DNA of 64,000 nucleotides from the NCBI RefSeq assembly GCF_900104515.1, contig NZ_FNJL01000007.1:1-64000 (forward strand), written 5' to 3'. Below, piece by piece: positions 33,722-43,692 of this stretch (its first letter is position 1; the number at the start of each line of letters is the position of its first letter). The notes below the pieces were generated by a model. That model had not been told where the DNA came from. It ran no database searches and worked only from the letters and a program-made list of their open reading frames with translations. The translations under genes were made by a program, and so were the position numbers. The DNA is from Paracidovorax cattleyae. Lineage in GTDB: Bacteria; Pseudomonadota; Gammaproteobacteria; Burkholderiales; Burkholderiaceae_C.

Positions 33722-36700
33722 ATGGCGGGTGAGGCGGGCCTCTCCTTCTGGCTCCACCTGGCACTGGTGGGCCTGCTGGCCGCCGTGCCCCCCCGCTTCC
33801 TGGCGGAACCGTCCACCCGGCGCATCCTGCCCGTACTCGCAGGCCTGGTCGCGGGCGCGGCCTCATGCGGGCCGCTGGCCACCGCCGCCTGGATCGACGC
33901 GGTACCCACGGCCGTCGCAGCACTGTGTTTCGGCCTGCAGGCCGGGGCCGTCAGTGCCCTGGTGGCGGCCCTGGGAGGCGCCGTGCTGCTGCCCGCGGCC
34001 ACCCCGCAGGCGGCCGGCATGCTCGCATCGGCCTGCCTGCTGGGCCTCGCGTGGCGCCAGGCGCAGGGCCGCCTCCCATCCCGGCTGGCCTGGCTGGATC
34101 TCGTCGGGCTGGGGCTCATGCTTTCCGCCGCGGCACGCGCATGGAACGGCCACGCGCCCTGGGCGGCGTTCGCGGGTGTGCTGCTCCTGGGCGGAGGGGC
34201 GAAACTGGCGCTCGGTCGCGCGAACGCGGCCAACACCCTCGGGCGCCGCCAGGCCGACCTGAATGCGATGCTCGACGCCAGCGGCGGAGGCCGCTGGGAG
34301 TGGTTCGTCCAGCAGCGGCGGCTGGTCTGCCATGGCCCGGTCTACGAAACGCTCGGCATAGAAACCGGGGGCGAGGGCTGCCCCACGCAGCACTGGACCG
34401 CACTGCGCCATCCCGACGACACCGAACGGCTCGCGGCGCACCTGCAGCACATGGTGGACGGGCTCGAGACCACCTTCAGCGCGGAATACCGCATGCGCGA
34501 CACCGAAGGCCGCTGGCGCTGGATCATCTCCCGCGGCCAGGTGTGCGAGCGCGACGCCCATGGCAAGGTGCTGCGCATGGCAGGCATCCACCTGGATGCG
34601 ACGGCCCTGCGGCAGGTGCAGGACGCCGTCCGGGTCTCCGAGGGCCAGCACTCCGTCGTCTACCAGATGCTGCCGGATCCAGCCTGCGTCACCCGCCTGG
34701 AAGACGGTCGCTGCATCGACGTGAATCCGGCCTTCTCCGCGCTGTTCGGCGTCTCCCGCGCCGCCGCCGTCGGCCGCACGTCCATGGACCTGGGGCTCTG
34801 GCCATCGGAGAGCGCGCGGGCAGACATGCTGGCCATCCTGCGCCGGGAAGGCCGCGTGCAGAGGATGCCGATCCAGGTGCAGGGCGCGGGCGCGAAGGTC
34901 GTGCCGGGCCTGTTCTCGGCCAGCCGGGTCACCATCGGCGACGAAGACTGCCTGGTTTCGGTCTTCCAGGACCTGTCCGCCATCCAGCGCGCGCACGACC
35001 AGCTGGCAGCCGCCCACGGACTGCTGATGCAGGCCGGCCGCATGGCGGCCCTGGGCGTCTGGGAACACCGGCACGGCCAGGGGCTGGTGTACTGGTCGGA
35101 CGTGTGTTTCGACATCCACGGCCTGCCACGCGGCGGCCCGCTGCCGGGGCCGGTCGAATACCTGCGCGACTTCGTCGTCGCGCCGTTCCGCAACACCCTG
35201 GCCGACCTGTTCCGGCGAGGCCGCCAGCATGGCGTGGGGTGGTCCTGCGAGGTGCAGATCCTGCGGGCCGACGACGGCCGCGCCGTCTGGGTGCGCGTCC
35301 ATGCCGAACCGGTGCTCGAGGGCAGGGCCGTCACCGGCGTGCGGGGGGTGATGCAGGACATCGACGAATGGAAGCGCGCGGCCGAGCGCCTGAGCCAGTC
35401 GGAAGACCGCTTCATGCGCATCTTCGAGCTGATGCCCTATCCCGTGCTCATGTCTCGGCGTGCGGACGGCGCCTACCTCATGGTCAACGACGCCTGGGAG
35501 CGCCTGACGGGCATTTCGCGCGACCAGGCGCTGGGCCGCACCGCCGTGGAACTGGGCCTGTTCTCGGCCGGGGAGCGCCGGCAGCTGCTCGACACCATGA
35601 GCGGCCGCACGGTCCACAACGCGCTCGAAATCACGATCCACACGCGCTCGGGCGGCGACCGCACCCTGCTGCAGTCCATGCACGCCGCCGAGCTCGACGG
35701 AACACCCGTCTGGCTGGTCTCCGCGCACGACATCACCGAGCGCAAGCGCAACGAAGACCTCATCCGCGACCGCGAGGCACTCCTGTCGCTCACCCTGTCG
35801 GCCGCCTCGCTCGGACTGTGGGACTGGAACATCTCCACCGGCATGGTCACGGGCGACGCGCGATGGCGGGAACTGCAGGGCATGGCGGACACCGCCGATC
35901 ATCCGGCAGTCGAGGGCGTGCACTGGACCAGCGGCATGGCGCCCGCCGACATCGAGAACGTCACCGATGCCCTGGAGCGGCATGTCGCGCTTCCGGACAC
36001 CCACTTCGATGCCACCTGGCAGGTCGCAACCGGCCCGTCCGCCCTTGCAGGCGCGCTCCCGGGCCGTTGGGTGCGCAACCTGGGCAAGATCGTGGGCTAC
36101 GACGAACGGGGCCGCCCGGGGCGCATGCTCGGCGTCTCCATCGACGTGACCAGCCAGCGCGTGCAGGAAGACATGCTCCAGCAACTGGCCCACTTCGACG
36201 CGCTCACGGGCCTGCCCAACCGCGTGCAGCTCGCCCGCCGCCTGGAACAGACCATGGCCCAGGCACGGACCGGCGGATGGCAGCTGGGCGTGGCCTACCT
36301 GGACCTCGACCGGTTCAAGCCGGTGAACGACCGCCTCGGCCACAGCGCGGGCGACCGGCTCCTGGTGATCGTGGCGGGCCGGCTCACCCGGGCACTGCGT
36401 CCGGTGGATTGCGTGGCGCGGCTGGGCGGGGATGAATTCGTGCTGCTGATGCCCGAACTGCAGTCGCGCGCCGATGCCGAGCAGCTCCTGCGCCGCCTCA
36501 TGGAGAACCTCGCCGCCCCCTACACGCTGGGCACCGAGCGCGTCACTGTCACGGCCAGCGTGGGCTACACGCTTTATCCGGAGGACGCATCCGATGCCGA
36601 CACGCTGCTGCGCCATGCCGACCATGCGATGTACGGCGCCAAGCAGGGCGGGCGCAACCGCGTGCAGCCGTTCGACGCGGCGCAGGAGCGCGCCCGGCAG

Positions 36701-37504
36701 ACGCTGCGCGAGCAGGCCGAGCGCATGCGCGAAGCCTTGGCCCGGGGGCAGTTCATGCTCTACCTGCAACCCAAGGTGGACATGCGCTCGGGCACCGTCG
36801 TCGGCGCGGAAGCCCTGGCCCGCTGGAAGCATCCCGACCAGGGCATTCTGCCGCCGGGCGCCTTCCTGCACCTCATCGAAGGCGCGGAACTCGAAGCGGC
36901 CTTCGGCGAGTGGGTGGTGGACTCGGCCCTGGACCTGATCGAGCGGCTGCGCGCCGACGGCCTGGAACTGCCGGTGAGCGTGAACATCTCGGCGCGCCAC
37001 CTGCAGCAGGCCGGATTCGCGCACTGGCTCGCGGGCCGCATGGCCCAGCGGCCCGGCATACCGCACCGACTGCTCGACCTGGAAATCACCGAAAGCGCGG
37101 CGCTCTACGACATGGACCACGTGGCGCCGCAGCTGACGCAGCTGCGCGAACTCGGCACCACCGTGTCCCTCGACGACTTCGGCACCGGCTATTCGTCGCT
37201 GTCCTACCTGCGCCGGCTGCCCATGGACACGCTCAAGCTCGACCGCAGCTTCGTGCACGGCATGATGAGCGACCGGGGCGATTACGCCATCGTGCAGGGC
37301 GTGATCGGGCTTGCGCGTTCCTTCGGTTACTCCATAGTGGCCGAGGGCGTGGAAACGGAAGCCCAGGGCCTGGCCCTCATGCGCCTGGGCTGCAACCTGG
37401 CCCAGGGGTACTGCATCTCCCGGCCCATGGCACCCGAGGCGTTTCCCGAATGGGTGGCGCAGTGGCGTGCCCCCGAAACCTGGCGCCCGCCCGCGGTGGT
37501 GTGA
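33722..37504 (+). CDS. Membrane PAS-GGDEF-EAL cyclic-di-GMP protein
   Basis: A 1260-aa signalling protein. About six N-terminal membrane helices (residues 5-150), then four PAS/PAC-like modules (about 165-820; e.g. RDTEGRWRWIISRG, RADDGRAVWVRVHAEPV, GDRTLLQSMHAAELDG), a GGDEF domain with intact RLGGDEF near 900 and an EAL domain with GAEALARWKHP near 1029 and [14 protein letters not shown]. Both active sites are intact, so synthesis and breakdown of cyclic di-GMP are both possible. The ATG at MAGEAGLSFW is chosen because it begins the membrane region; the frame is open 46 codons further. Its stop overlaps the fadH remnant. Confidence 0.9.
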   Translation: MAGEAGLSFWLHLALVGLLAAVPPRFLAEPSTRRILPVLAGLVAGAASCGPLATAAWIDAVPTAVAALCFGLQAGAVSALVAALGGAVLLPAATPQAAGMLASACLLGLAWRQAQGRLPSRLAWLDLVGLGLMLSAAARAWNGHAPWAAFAGVLLLGGGAKLALGRANAANTLGRRQADLNAMLDASGGGRWEWFVQQRRLVCHGPVYETLGIETGGEGCPTQHWTALRHPDDTERLAAHLQHMVDGLETTFSAEYRMRDTEGRWRWIISRGQVCERDAHGKVLRMAGIHLDATALRQVQDAVRVSEGQHSVVYQMLPDPACVTRLEDGRCIDVNPAFSALFGVSRAAAVGRTSMDLGLWPSESARADMLAILRREGRVQRMPIQVQGAGAKVVPGLFSASRVTIGDEDCLVSVFQDLSAIQRAHDQLAAAHGLLMQAGRMAALGVWEHRHGQGLVYWSDVCFDIHGLPRGGPLPGPVEYLRDFVVAPFRNTLADLFRRGRQHGVGWSCEVQILRADDGRAVWVRVHAEPVLEGRAVTGVRGVMQDIDEWKRAAERLSQSEDRFMRIFELMPYPVLMSRRADGAYLMVNDAWERLTGISRDQALGRTAVELGLFSAGERRQLLDTMSGRTVHNALEITIHTRSGGDRTLLQSMHAAELDGTPVWLVSAHDITERKRNEDLIRDREALLSLTLSAASLGLWDWNISTGMVTGDARWRELQGMADTADHPAVEGVHWTSGMAPADIENVTDALERHVALPDTHFDATWQVATGPSALAGALPGRWVRNLGKIVGYDERGRPGRMLGVSIDVTSQRVQEDMLQQLAHFDALTGLPNRVQLARRLEQTMAQARTGGWQLGVAYLDLDRFKPVNDRLGHSAGDRLLVIVAGRLTRALRPVDCVARLGGDEFVLLMPELQSRADAEQLLRRLMENLAAPYTLGTERVTVTASVGYTLYPEDASDADTLLRHADHAMYGAKQGGRNRVQPFDAAQERARQTLREQAERMREALARGQFMLYLQPKVDMRSGTVVGAEALARWKHPDQGILPPGAFLHLIEGAELEAAFGEWVVDSALDLIERLRADGLELPVSVNISARHLQQAGFAHWLAGRMAQRPGIPHRLLDLEITESAALYDMDHVAPQLTQLRELGTTVSLDDFGTGYSSLSYLRRLPMDTLKLDRSFVHGMMSDRGDYAIVQGVIGLARSFGYSIVAEGVETEAQGLALMRLGCNLAQGYCISRPMAPEAFPEWVAQWRAPETWRPPAVV

Positions 37505-38448
37505 CGCTGCCCTTCGGTCGCCTCCACAACGAATTCATCGCCGCACGCACCAACCACCGCGGCGACGAATGGGGCGGCAGCTACGCCCACCGCATGCGTT
37601 TTCCGGTCGAGATCGTGCGCCGCACCCGCGAGCGGATCGGCCGGAACTTCATCATCATCTACCGGCTTTCCATGCTGGACTTGGTCGAGGGCGGCTCCAC
37701 GCTGGAAGAAGTCATCGAACCGGCGAAGGCTGTCGAGGCGGCAGGCGCGACGATCCTCAACACCGGCATCGGCTGGCACGAGTCCTGCCTGGACCACCCA
37801 TTCGGCGGCAAGATCACCTCCTGCCTGCTCAATCCCCGCACCTGCCACGAAACCGAACTGGTGATCGAGCCCGCCCGCACGCGCAAGCGCATCGCCGTGG
37901 TCGGGGCCGGCCCCGCGGGTCTCGTCTTCTCGGTCACGGCCGCGCAGCGCGGCCACGACGTGACCCTGTTCGATGCGGGCGCAGAGATCGGCGGCGTGGG
38001 GCATCCCAAGGTCCTCAATTACCTGGATGTGCTGAGCGATGGCAAGCCCGTGGGGCAGCGCCTGGCGGCCTTCGGCGCGGGCGGCATCGGCTTCGACGTC
38101 AGCGAATTCATGACGCACGCCGGAGAGAGCGGCTCGGTTTCCCCCGCCAGGTTCTACGAGGAATGGGGCATCGACACCACCTATGCGCAGCCGGGCGGCC
38201 TGGGCCGCCCCCAGGTCGGGCCAGCCGCGCGCCGGGTGCACCTGTTGCAGCGCAAGTCCACCAAGGTCGGCGACCAGCTCGGCAAGACCACCGGCTGGAT
38301 CCACCGGACCTCCCTGAAGGCCCGCCGCGTCGCCATGACGTCCGGAGTGTCCTATGACCGCATCGACGATGCGGGCCTGCACAGCACGCAACTGCCGAAG
38401 CCACCGTTGGGCAAGATCCTGCGCGCACAACTGCGCACCGCCGGATGA
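37501..38448 (+). pseudogene. fadH: 2,4-dienoyl-CoA reductase remnant with in-frame deletions
   Basis: A 315-codon open frame that is a cut-down FadH (normally ~670 aa). It begins mid-domain at NEFIAARTNHRGDEWGGSY, lacking the N-terminal half of the FMN barrel. At about 37783 GTGIGWHE-type text (NTGIGWHE) runs straight into SCLDHPFGGKITSCL, so ~80 residues with two iron-sulfur cysteines (CIGC) are gone. At about 37996 AEIGG joins VGHPKVLNYLDVL with another ~70 residues lost, and the end after DDAGLH is unrelated. All joins keep frame. The GTG overlaps the upstream stop (GTGA), so it could still be translated, but not as a working reductase. Confidence 0.82.
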
Positions 38449-38477
38449 GCCGCGGGGCGGTGCATGCCCCTGCCGCC

Positions 38478-40403
38478 CTATGCCGTCCCAGCCAGCAGGT
38501 CCCGCACCTGCTGCAACGCCGAGGGATCTTCCATGGTGGTGAGATCCCCGGGGTCGCGCTGCTCGGCCACGGCCTGCAGCGCCCGGCGCAGCAGCTTGCC
38601 GCTGCGCGTCTTGGGCAACAGCGCCACGAAATGCACGCGCGACGGCCGGGCCACCGCGCCGAGTCGCTGGTCCACGATCTGCATCACATCCCCTTCCAGC
38701 CGCCGCCGGTCCGCGGCGTCGGCCACGGCCGCCGGATCGCGCGCCACCGCGAAGGCCATCGCCACCTGGCCCTTGAGCGCATCGGCCACGCCCACCACCG
38801 CCACTTCCGACACCTGCGGGTGCGCGGCGATCGCCTCCTCGATCTCCCGCGTGCCCAGCCGGTGCCCCGCGACGTTGATCACGTCATCCGTGCGCCCCAG
38901 GATGAAGTAGTAGCCGTCCCGGTCGCGGATGCCCCAGTCGAACGTGCTGTACACCAGGGGCCCGGGAATGCTTTTCCAGTACGTCTGCACGAAGCGCTCG
39001 TCGTCGCGCCACACGGTCTGCATGCAGCCCGGAGGCAGCGGCCCCTCGATGGCGAGCACGCCCTTGCGGTCCGGCTCCATGAGTTCCTCGCCCGTGGCCT
39101 GGTCGATCAGCTTCACGTCGTAGCCGTACATGGCCTTGCCCGGGCTGCCCGCGCGGGACGGCTGCGGCTCCACCCCGTTGGCCAGCGTGAGGATCGGCCA
39201 GCCGGTCTCCGTCTGCCAGTAGTTGTCCACGATGGGCACGCCCAGCGCGTCTCCGATCCACTGCGCCGTGGGAGCATCCAGCGGCTCGCCCGCCAGCCAC
39301 AGCGCCTTCAGGCTCGACAGGTCGTAGCACCGCAGCCACTCCGGATCCTGCTTCTTCAACACGCGCACTGCCGTGGGCGCCGAGAACATGTGCGTCACGC
39401 GGTGCCGCTCGACGATGTGCCACCAGACGCCCGCGTCCGGACGGATCGGCAGGCCCTCGTACATCACCGTCGCCATGCCCGCGATGAGCGGTCCATAGAC
39501 GATGTAGCTGTGCCCCACCACCCAACCGATGTCGCTGGTGGCGAAGAACACGCCCGGGGCCTGCGCGCCACCGGAATCCTGCACTCCGGCATCGAAGATG
39601 TGCCTCATGCTGGCCGCCAGGGCAACTGCATATCCACCGGTATCCCGCTGCACGCCCTTGGGTCGCCCAGTGGTGCCGCTGGTGTAGAGCGTATAGCTCG
39701 GATGTGTCGCATCCAGCCACTCGCAGTCCACCCGGGCATCCAGGTGCCGCGTCCGCAGTTCCTCCCAGTGGTGGTCCCGGCCGGGCTGCAGTTCCATGGG
39801 CGCCAGACGCCGGTCCACGAGGAGCACCGAGCGCGGCTGGTGCTTCGAGAGCCGCAGCGCTTCGTCCAGCAGGGGCTTGTAGGGCACCACCTTGCCCCCG
39901 CGCGAGCCCGCATCCGCGCTGACGATGGCCACCGGTTCAGCATCGTCGATCCGCGAAGCCAGGGCACCCGACGCAAAGCCGCCGAACACCACCGAATGCA
40001 GCGCCCCGATGCGGGCGCAGGCCAGCATGGCGAACGCGGCCTCGGCCACCATCGGCATGTAAATCAGCACCCGGTCCCCCGCCTGCACTCCCAGCGACCG
40101 CAGGGCGGCCGCCATGCGCTGCACTTCCGCGTGCAATTCGGCGAAGCTGTAGACGCGCTCGGAATCGGTCTCGGACGAGATCGCGATCAGCGCCGCCTGG
40201 CTGCCGCGCTGCGCGAGGTGCCGGTCCACCGCGTTGTGACAGAGATTGGTGGTGCCGCCCTCGAACCAGCGCGCGAACGGCGGCCGGTCGTAGTTGCAGA
40301 TGCGCCGGGGCGGCACCTGCCAGTCGATCAGGCGGGCCTGCTCGGCCCAGAAAGCGTCACGCTCCTGCAGGGAGCGGCGGTGGAAATCAGCATAGCGGCC
40401 CAT
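38478..40403 (-). CDS. prpE: Propionate-CoA ligase (AMP-forming)
   Basis: A 641-aa acyl-CoA synthetase with adenylation motifs YTSGTTGRPKG (about 237), WQTETGWP, DWGIRDRDGYYFILGRTDDVINVAGHR (in pieces) and the C-terminal lysine loop PKTRSGKLLRR. The start ADFHRRSLQERDAFWAEQARLIDW (in pieces) and ICNYDRPPFARWFEGGTTNLCHN are typical of PrpE rather than Acs. The catalytic lysine in SGK is the known target of Pat-type acetyltransferases in other bacteria, and such an enzyme is encoded at 15651-18344. No prpBC genes are nearby. Confidence 0.9.
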   Translation of the reverse strand: MGRYADFHRRSLQERDAFWAEQARLIDWQVPPRRICNYDRPPFARWFEGGTTNLCHNAVDRHLAQRGSQAALIAISSETDSERVYSFAELHAEVQRMAAALRSLGVQAGDRVLIYMPMVAEAAFAMLACARIGALHSVVFGGFASGALASRIDDAEPVAIVSADAGSRGGKVVPYKPLLDEALRLSKHQPRSVLLVDRRLAPMELQPGRDHHWEELRTRHLDARVDCEWLDATHPSYTLYTSGTTGRPKGVQRDTGGYAVALAASMRHIFDAGVQDSGGAQAPGVFFATSDIGWVVGHSYIVYGPLIAGMATVMYEGLPIRPDAGVWWHIVERHRVTHMFSAPTAVRVLKKQDPEWLRCYDLSSLKALWLAGEPLDAPTAQWIGDALGVPIVDNYWQTETGWPILTLANGVEPQPSRAGSPGKAMYGYDVKLIDQATGEELMEPDRKGVLAIEGPLPPGCMQTVWRDDERFVQTYWKSIPGPLVYSTFDWGIRDRDGYYFILGRTDDVINVAGHRLGTREIEEAIAAHPQVSEVAVVGVADALKGQVAMAFAVARDPAAVADAADRRRLEGDVMQIVDQRLGAVARPSRVHFVALLPKTRSGKLLRRALQAVAEQRDPGDLTTMEDPSALQQVRDLLAGTA

Positions 40404-40501
40404 GGGTGTCTCCTGCTTGTCGTTATGGCCCGCGCATGTTCACACGCAGGCTCGGCAGACAGCATCATTCACCCCGCGCTTGCGGCAGGCTGACAGCTGC
40501 G

Positions 40502-41116
40502 CTATTTCACGAGGGCCAGCACTTCCTTGAATGCCGGGTGCTCGCAGCCCCGCAGCCATTCGAACGCCGCCATTTCCGTGGTGACCAGTTCCGCCCCCGC
40601 CCCCGCCAGCCGGTCGAAGGCGGCATCGCGGTTGCGCTCGGTGCGCGATCCGCACGCATCTGTTACCACCCAGACCTCGAACTCATCCTCGAGCAGGTCC
40701 AGCGCCGTCTGCAGCAGGCACACATGCGCCTCGCAGCCAGCAATCACGATGCTGCCGCGCACATCCGCGGCGGCCTGCGGCTGGGCGGGCTTCTGCAGGT
40801 GGCGCGGCAGGCTGCGGGCATTGCCGCCCTGCTGCGCCCGCGCTGGCGGACGCAGCCATTCGCCCAGGCCTTCCTCTGCTGCGCTGAACTGCATCTTGGC
40901 CAGCGTCCTGCGGCAGAGCGCCCGCAGCGCGGCATCGTTCTGCCCCAGCCGGGAAGGATTCTGCTCGGTGCCCCAAACGGGCACGTCGAGCGCACGGGCC
41001 GCCTGCGCGAGCAGCCGCGCGTTGGCCAGCACGGACGGGCCGTCGGAGATGGCAGGCATCAGGCGTTCCTGGTAGTCCACCAGCACGAGTTGGGATTCGA
41101 GGGCATCAAGCAGCAT
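40502..41116 (-). CDS. Isochorismatase-family cysteine hydrolase
   Basis: A 204-aa hydrolase of the isochorismatase/YcaC fold. The triad residues are visible as Asp in VLVDYQERLMPA, Lys in LAKMQFSAAEE and Cys in VIAGCEAHVCLLQTALDLL. There is a ~20-residue insertion (PARAQQGGNARSLPRHLQKP) before the Cys strand. The ATG MLLDALES is chosen; a TTG five codons upstream is the alternative and neither has a good ribosome site. The natural substrate is unknown. It lies between prpE and the sugar dehydrogenase, all on the minus strand. Confidence 0.8.
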   Translation of the reverse strand: MLLDALESQLVLVDYQERLMPAISDGPSVLANARLLAQAARALDVPVWGTEQNPSRLGQNDAALRALCRRTLAKMQFSAAEEGLGEWLRPPARAQQGGNARSLPRHLQKPAQPQAAADVRGSIVIAGCEAHVCLLQTALDLLEDEFEVWVVTDACGSRTERNRDAAFDRLAGAGAELVTTEMAAFEWLRGCEHPAFKEVLALVK

Positions 41117-41191
41117 CGGTTGAAAAGGCAAGCCATGAACAAGGAAAGGCGCATTGTCGCAACATGGCGGCCTGCCCGGAAAGGCGCTCCC

Positions 41192-42385
41192 TCAGGAGCC
41201 GGAAGGGCGCAACCGCAGCAGCCGGCCCTGCGGACTGTCCGTCAGCACATAGAGCCAGCCATCGGGTCCCTGGCGCACATCGCGGATCCGCTGGCCCAGG
41301 CCCGCGAGCAGGAACTCGTCCCGCACCACCCGGCCGTCCTTGAATTCCAGGCGGTGGAGGCGCGCGAACTTCAACGAACCGATGAACAAGCTCCCTTTCC
41401 AGGCCGGTCCATAGCGGTCGCTGGTCAGGAACGCCATCCCCGAAGGAGCGATCGACGGCACCCAGTAATGCAGCGGTGGCTCCATGCCCGCTTTCTGCGT
41501 CAGGCCCTCACCGATCTTTCCACCGCCATAGTTCTCGCCGAAGGTCACCACGGGCCAGCCATAGTTGCGGCCGGCCTGCGGCACGTTGATTTCGTCGCCG
41601 CCCTGCGGACCGTGCTCATGCATCCACAGCCTGCCGTCGGGCCCGATCACTGCGCCCTGGGAATTGCGGTGCCCCCAGCTCCAGATCTCCGGAAGCCCGC
41701 CGGGCCGCCCGGCGAACGGATTGCCGGGTGCGGGCGTACCGTCGGGCAGCATATGCACGACCTTGCCCAGGTGGTTGTCCAGCTTCTGTGCATCGTCCTT
41801 GCGTTCAAAGCGCTCACCCAGCGTAAGGAAGACCGACCCGTCTCCCGCCTGGGCGATGCGGCATCCGAAGTGCAGGCGGCTCGCCACATTGGGCTGCTGG
41901 CGGAAGATGATGCGCACATCCTGCAGCGCCTTTTCGCCCGGAGGCAGCACCGCGCTGGCCAGGGCCGTGCCGTTGAGATCACCGGCCCGCCCGTCCGGCT
42001 CGGAAAAGCAGAAGAAGATGCGCCGGTTGCGCTCGAACTGCGCGTCCGTCGCGACATCGAGCAACCCGCCCTGGCCACCCACCGCCATCGGAGGCAGGCC
42101 CGGCAGGGGAGCGCTCTTTTCCCCCTTGGCCCCTACCACCCGCAACCGGCCGACCCGTTCCGTCAGGAGGAAACGGCCATCGGGAAGAAATGCCAGCCCC
42201 CAGGGATTGGACAGCCCATCCGTGATGTCATCAACTGTGACAGACACGGAGGATTCCACTGGCCGGACCGGCGGCGGGCCTGTTTCCTCGGCTGCGGCAC
42301 CCCCTGGCAATATCGCCATGACCGGCAAAAGCACTGCCAACCGCAGCGAAATCCCGGCAAATTCACTGATCTTGAATGGATCCAA
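41192..42385 (-). CDS. PQQ-dependent soluble aldose dehydrogenase-like protein
   Basis: A ~397-aa periplasmic six-bladed propeller protein of the GdhB/YliI family that oxidises aldoses with PQQ. Motifs: LSNPWGLAFLPDGRFLLTER, GGQGGLLDVATD, SRLHFGCRIA, LPEIWSWGHRNSQGAV, HGPQGGDEINV and NYGWPVVTFGENY. A TTG at 42385 with GGGGAAG upstream gives a proper signal peptide (LRLAVLLPVMAILPGGAAA); a GTG at 42427 would extend the frame over a palindrome and is less likely. Whether this organism makes PQQ is not visible here. Confidence 0.82.
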   Translation of the reverse strand: MDPFKISEFAGISLRLAVLLPVMAILPGGAAAEETGPPPVRPVESSVSVTVDDITDGLSNPWGLAFLPDGRFLLTERVGRLRVVGAKGEKSAPLPGLPPMAVGGQGGLLDVATDAQFERNRRIFFCFSEPDGRAGDLNGTALASAVLPPGEKALQDVRIIFRQQPNVASRLHFGCRIAQAGDGSVFLTLGERFERKDDAQKLDNHLGKVVHMLPDGTPAPGNPFAGRPGGLPEIWSWGHRNSQGAVIGPDGRLWMHEHGPQGGDEINVPQAGRNYGWPVVTFGENYGGGKIGEGLTQKAGMEPPLHYWVPSIAPSGMAFLTSDRYGPAWKGSLFIGSLKFARLHRLEFKDGRVVRDEFLLAGLGQRIRDVRQGPDGWLYVLTDSPQGRLLRLRPSGS

Positions 42386-42425
42386 GGCGCTTCCCCATGT
42401 CGGATGAAATGCCGCTCCTGCCCTC

Positions 42426-42445
42426 ACGTGTTACCGGGTAACGTG
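42426..42445. promoter_or_regulatory. Inverted repeat between divergent genes
   Basis: GTTACC-G-GGTAAC within a near-symmetric ACGTG...ACGTG frame, 40 bases upstream of the chosen start of the sugar dehydrogenase and about 100 bases from the divergent NlpC/P60 gene. A regulator site is possible; no known consensus is matched. Confidence 0.3.
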
Positions 42446-42546
42446 CCGGCGGAGTGCATTTGACGATAGCCCCAAGCCATGAATAAGACTTGCGGCTACA
42501 TTTTTTGCAATTAAAACAAGGCGAACGCGTGGTACTCTCGCGCCCC

Positions 42547-43131
42547 ATGTCACGTTGGATTTGCCTTTTGTTACTGGTTTGCGCCACCGCCCATGCCGCT
42601 CCCCACAACAACGCAGCCACCTCGGCCCCTGACGACCTGGATCGATTCCTGATCGACAGGCACCAGGTGCTCAATCAGCTGCGGGAAGTGCGGGCCAGTG
42701 TCCAGGACCGCACCGGCGAGCTGATCTCCACCGCCATGGGTTTCCTCGGCGTCCCCTACCGCCGCGGAGGCAACACTGCCGACAGCGGCTTCGATTGCAG
42801 CGGTTTCATCCGCGCGATCTACGGCCAGACCGTGGGCCTCGCCCTTCCCCGCCGAGCCAACGAGCAAGCCGCAGCCACCGAGACCATCGACAAGAAGGAC
42901 CTCCAGCCCGGAGACCTCGTCTTCTTCAACACCATGCGCCGTGCCTACAGCCATGTGGGTCTCTACCTGGGCGATGGCAAATTCATCCACTCGCCCCGCA
43001 GCGGCGCCGAAGTCCGCGTGGAAGACATGAGCGCATCGTATTGGCAGCGCCGTTTCAATGGTGCCCGCCGTGTGCTCAGTGAAGATCAGGCCTCCACGCC
43101 CACCGCCTCTGCGCAGAATCCGCTGAACTGA
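42547..43131 (+). CDS. NlpC/P60-family cell-wall peptidase
   Basis: A 194-aa secreted endopeptidase that cleaves peptidoglycan peptides. A signal peptide ends at AHAAP (about residue 18). The catalytic residues are Cys 84 (GFDCSGFIRAIYG), His 136 (AYSHVGLYLG) and the third polar residue, His 148 (KFIHSP). The ATG at 42547 begins the signal peptide; an upstream in-frame start would add 19 residues with no such feature. An AT-rich stretch (TTTTTTGCAATTAAAA) 40-60 bases upstream probably belongs to its promoter. A strong terminator follows the gene. Confidence 0.9.
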   Translation: MSRWICLLLLVCATAHAAPHNNAATSAPDDLDRFLIDRHQVLNQLREVRASVQDRTGELISTAMGFLGVPYRRGGNTADSGFDCSGFIRAIYGQTVGLALPRRANEQAAATETIDKKDLQPGDLVFFNTMRRAYSHVGLYLGDGKFIHSPRSGAEVRVEDMSASYWQRRFNGARRVLSEDQASTPTASAQNPLN

Positions 43132-43143
43132 CAGATTTACCAG

Positions 43144-43170
43144 GCCCGGCCATGCCGGGCTTTCTGTTTT
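43144..43170 (+). terminator. Intrinsic terminator after the NlpC/P60 gene
   Basis: GCCCGGC-CAT-GCCGGGC stem-loop followed directly by TTTCTGTTTT, 13 bases after the stop codon: a textbook Rho-independent terminator, the clearest in the window. Confidence 0.88.
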
Positions 43171-43210
43171 CGTCCTCCAGCAGGCCATCCGCGCATTCCC
43201 TTTGGCCTGC

Positions 43211-43606
43211 TCAAGGCAGCGGTTTGCCGACAATCCGCGGTTCGGGCTCCTTGTTGGGGCCCGGCTGCGGTTTTGCGGACCTCACACCCGGTGGATGCAG
43301 CAGGGCCTTTGCCGCGTCCATCTCTTCCCGGTACCGTTTTCGCGCTTCGCTCTCGCAAGCGGAGCGGGACGCTGCATCGCCGCTGCGGCACTCCGCGATC
43401 GACAGTTTCAGCCCTCCGCCCGCTTCGCGCACCGCAGACTGATAGCGTTGCCCGGCGGTCGTGTCCGGCGTTGCCCCCCTTGCCAGGGACGCATCCTCGC
43501 CGCCTGCACCGGCAGCCTGTGCACCCATCGGCAGCATGAGACATGCCGACAGCCAGACCAGGAACAGTAACCGGGAAAATAAGCGTCCACCAAGCATTCC
43601 TTGCAT
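43211..43606 (-). CDS. Small exported hypothetical protein
   Basis: A 131-aa protein with a signal sequence (LLFLVWLSACLMLPMGAQAAG) and a charged mature part containing three features: a spaced cysteine pair (AECRSGDAASRSACESEARKRYREEMDAAKALL), a helical Glu/Arg-rich stretch and a Pro-rich tail. The second ATG (43597, MLGGRLF) has AAAGG at good spacing and may be the true start. I do not recognise a family. It converges on the NlpC/P60 gene, whose terminator lies between them. Confidence 0.6.
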   Translation of the reverse strand: MQGMLGGRLFSRLLFLVWLSACLMLPMGAQAAGAGGEDASLARGATPDTTAGQRYQSAVREAGGGLKLSIAECRSGDAASRSACESEARKRYREEMDAAKALLHPPGVRSAKPQPGPNKEPEPRIVGKPLP

Positions 43607-43692
43607 CCTTTGCGGGGCTTGCACAGGTCCAAACGATAGGCCGGCTGCCACCCCAACACCACCGGAAGCCCGCCCGTCGCGATGTGGGAGCG

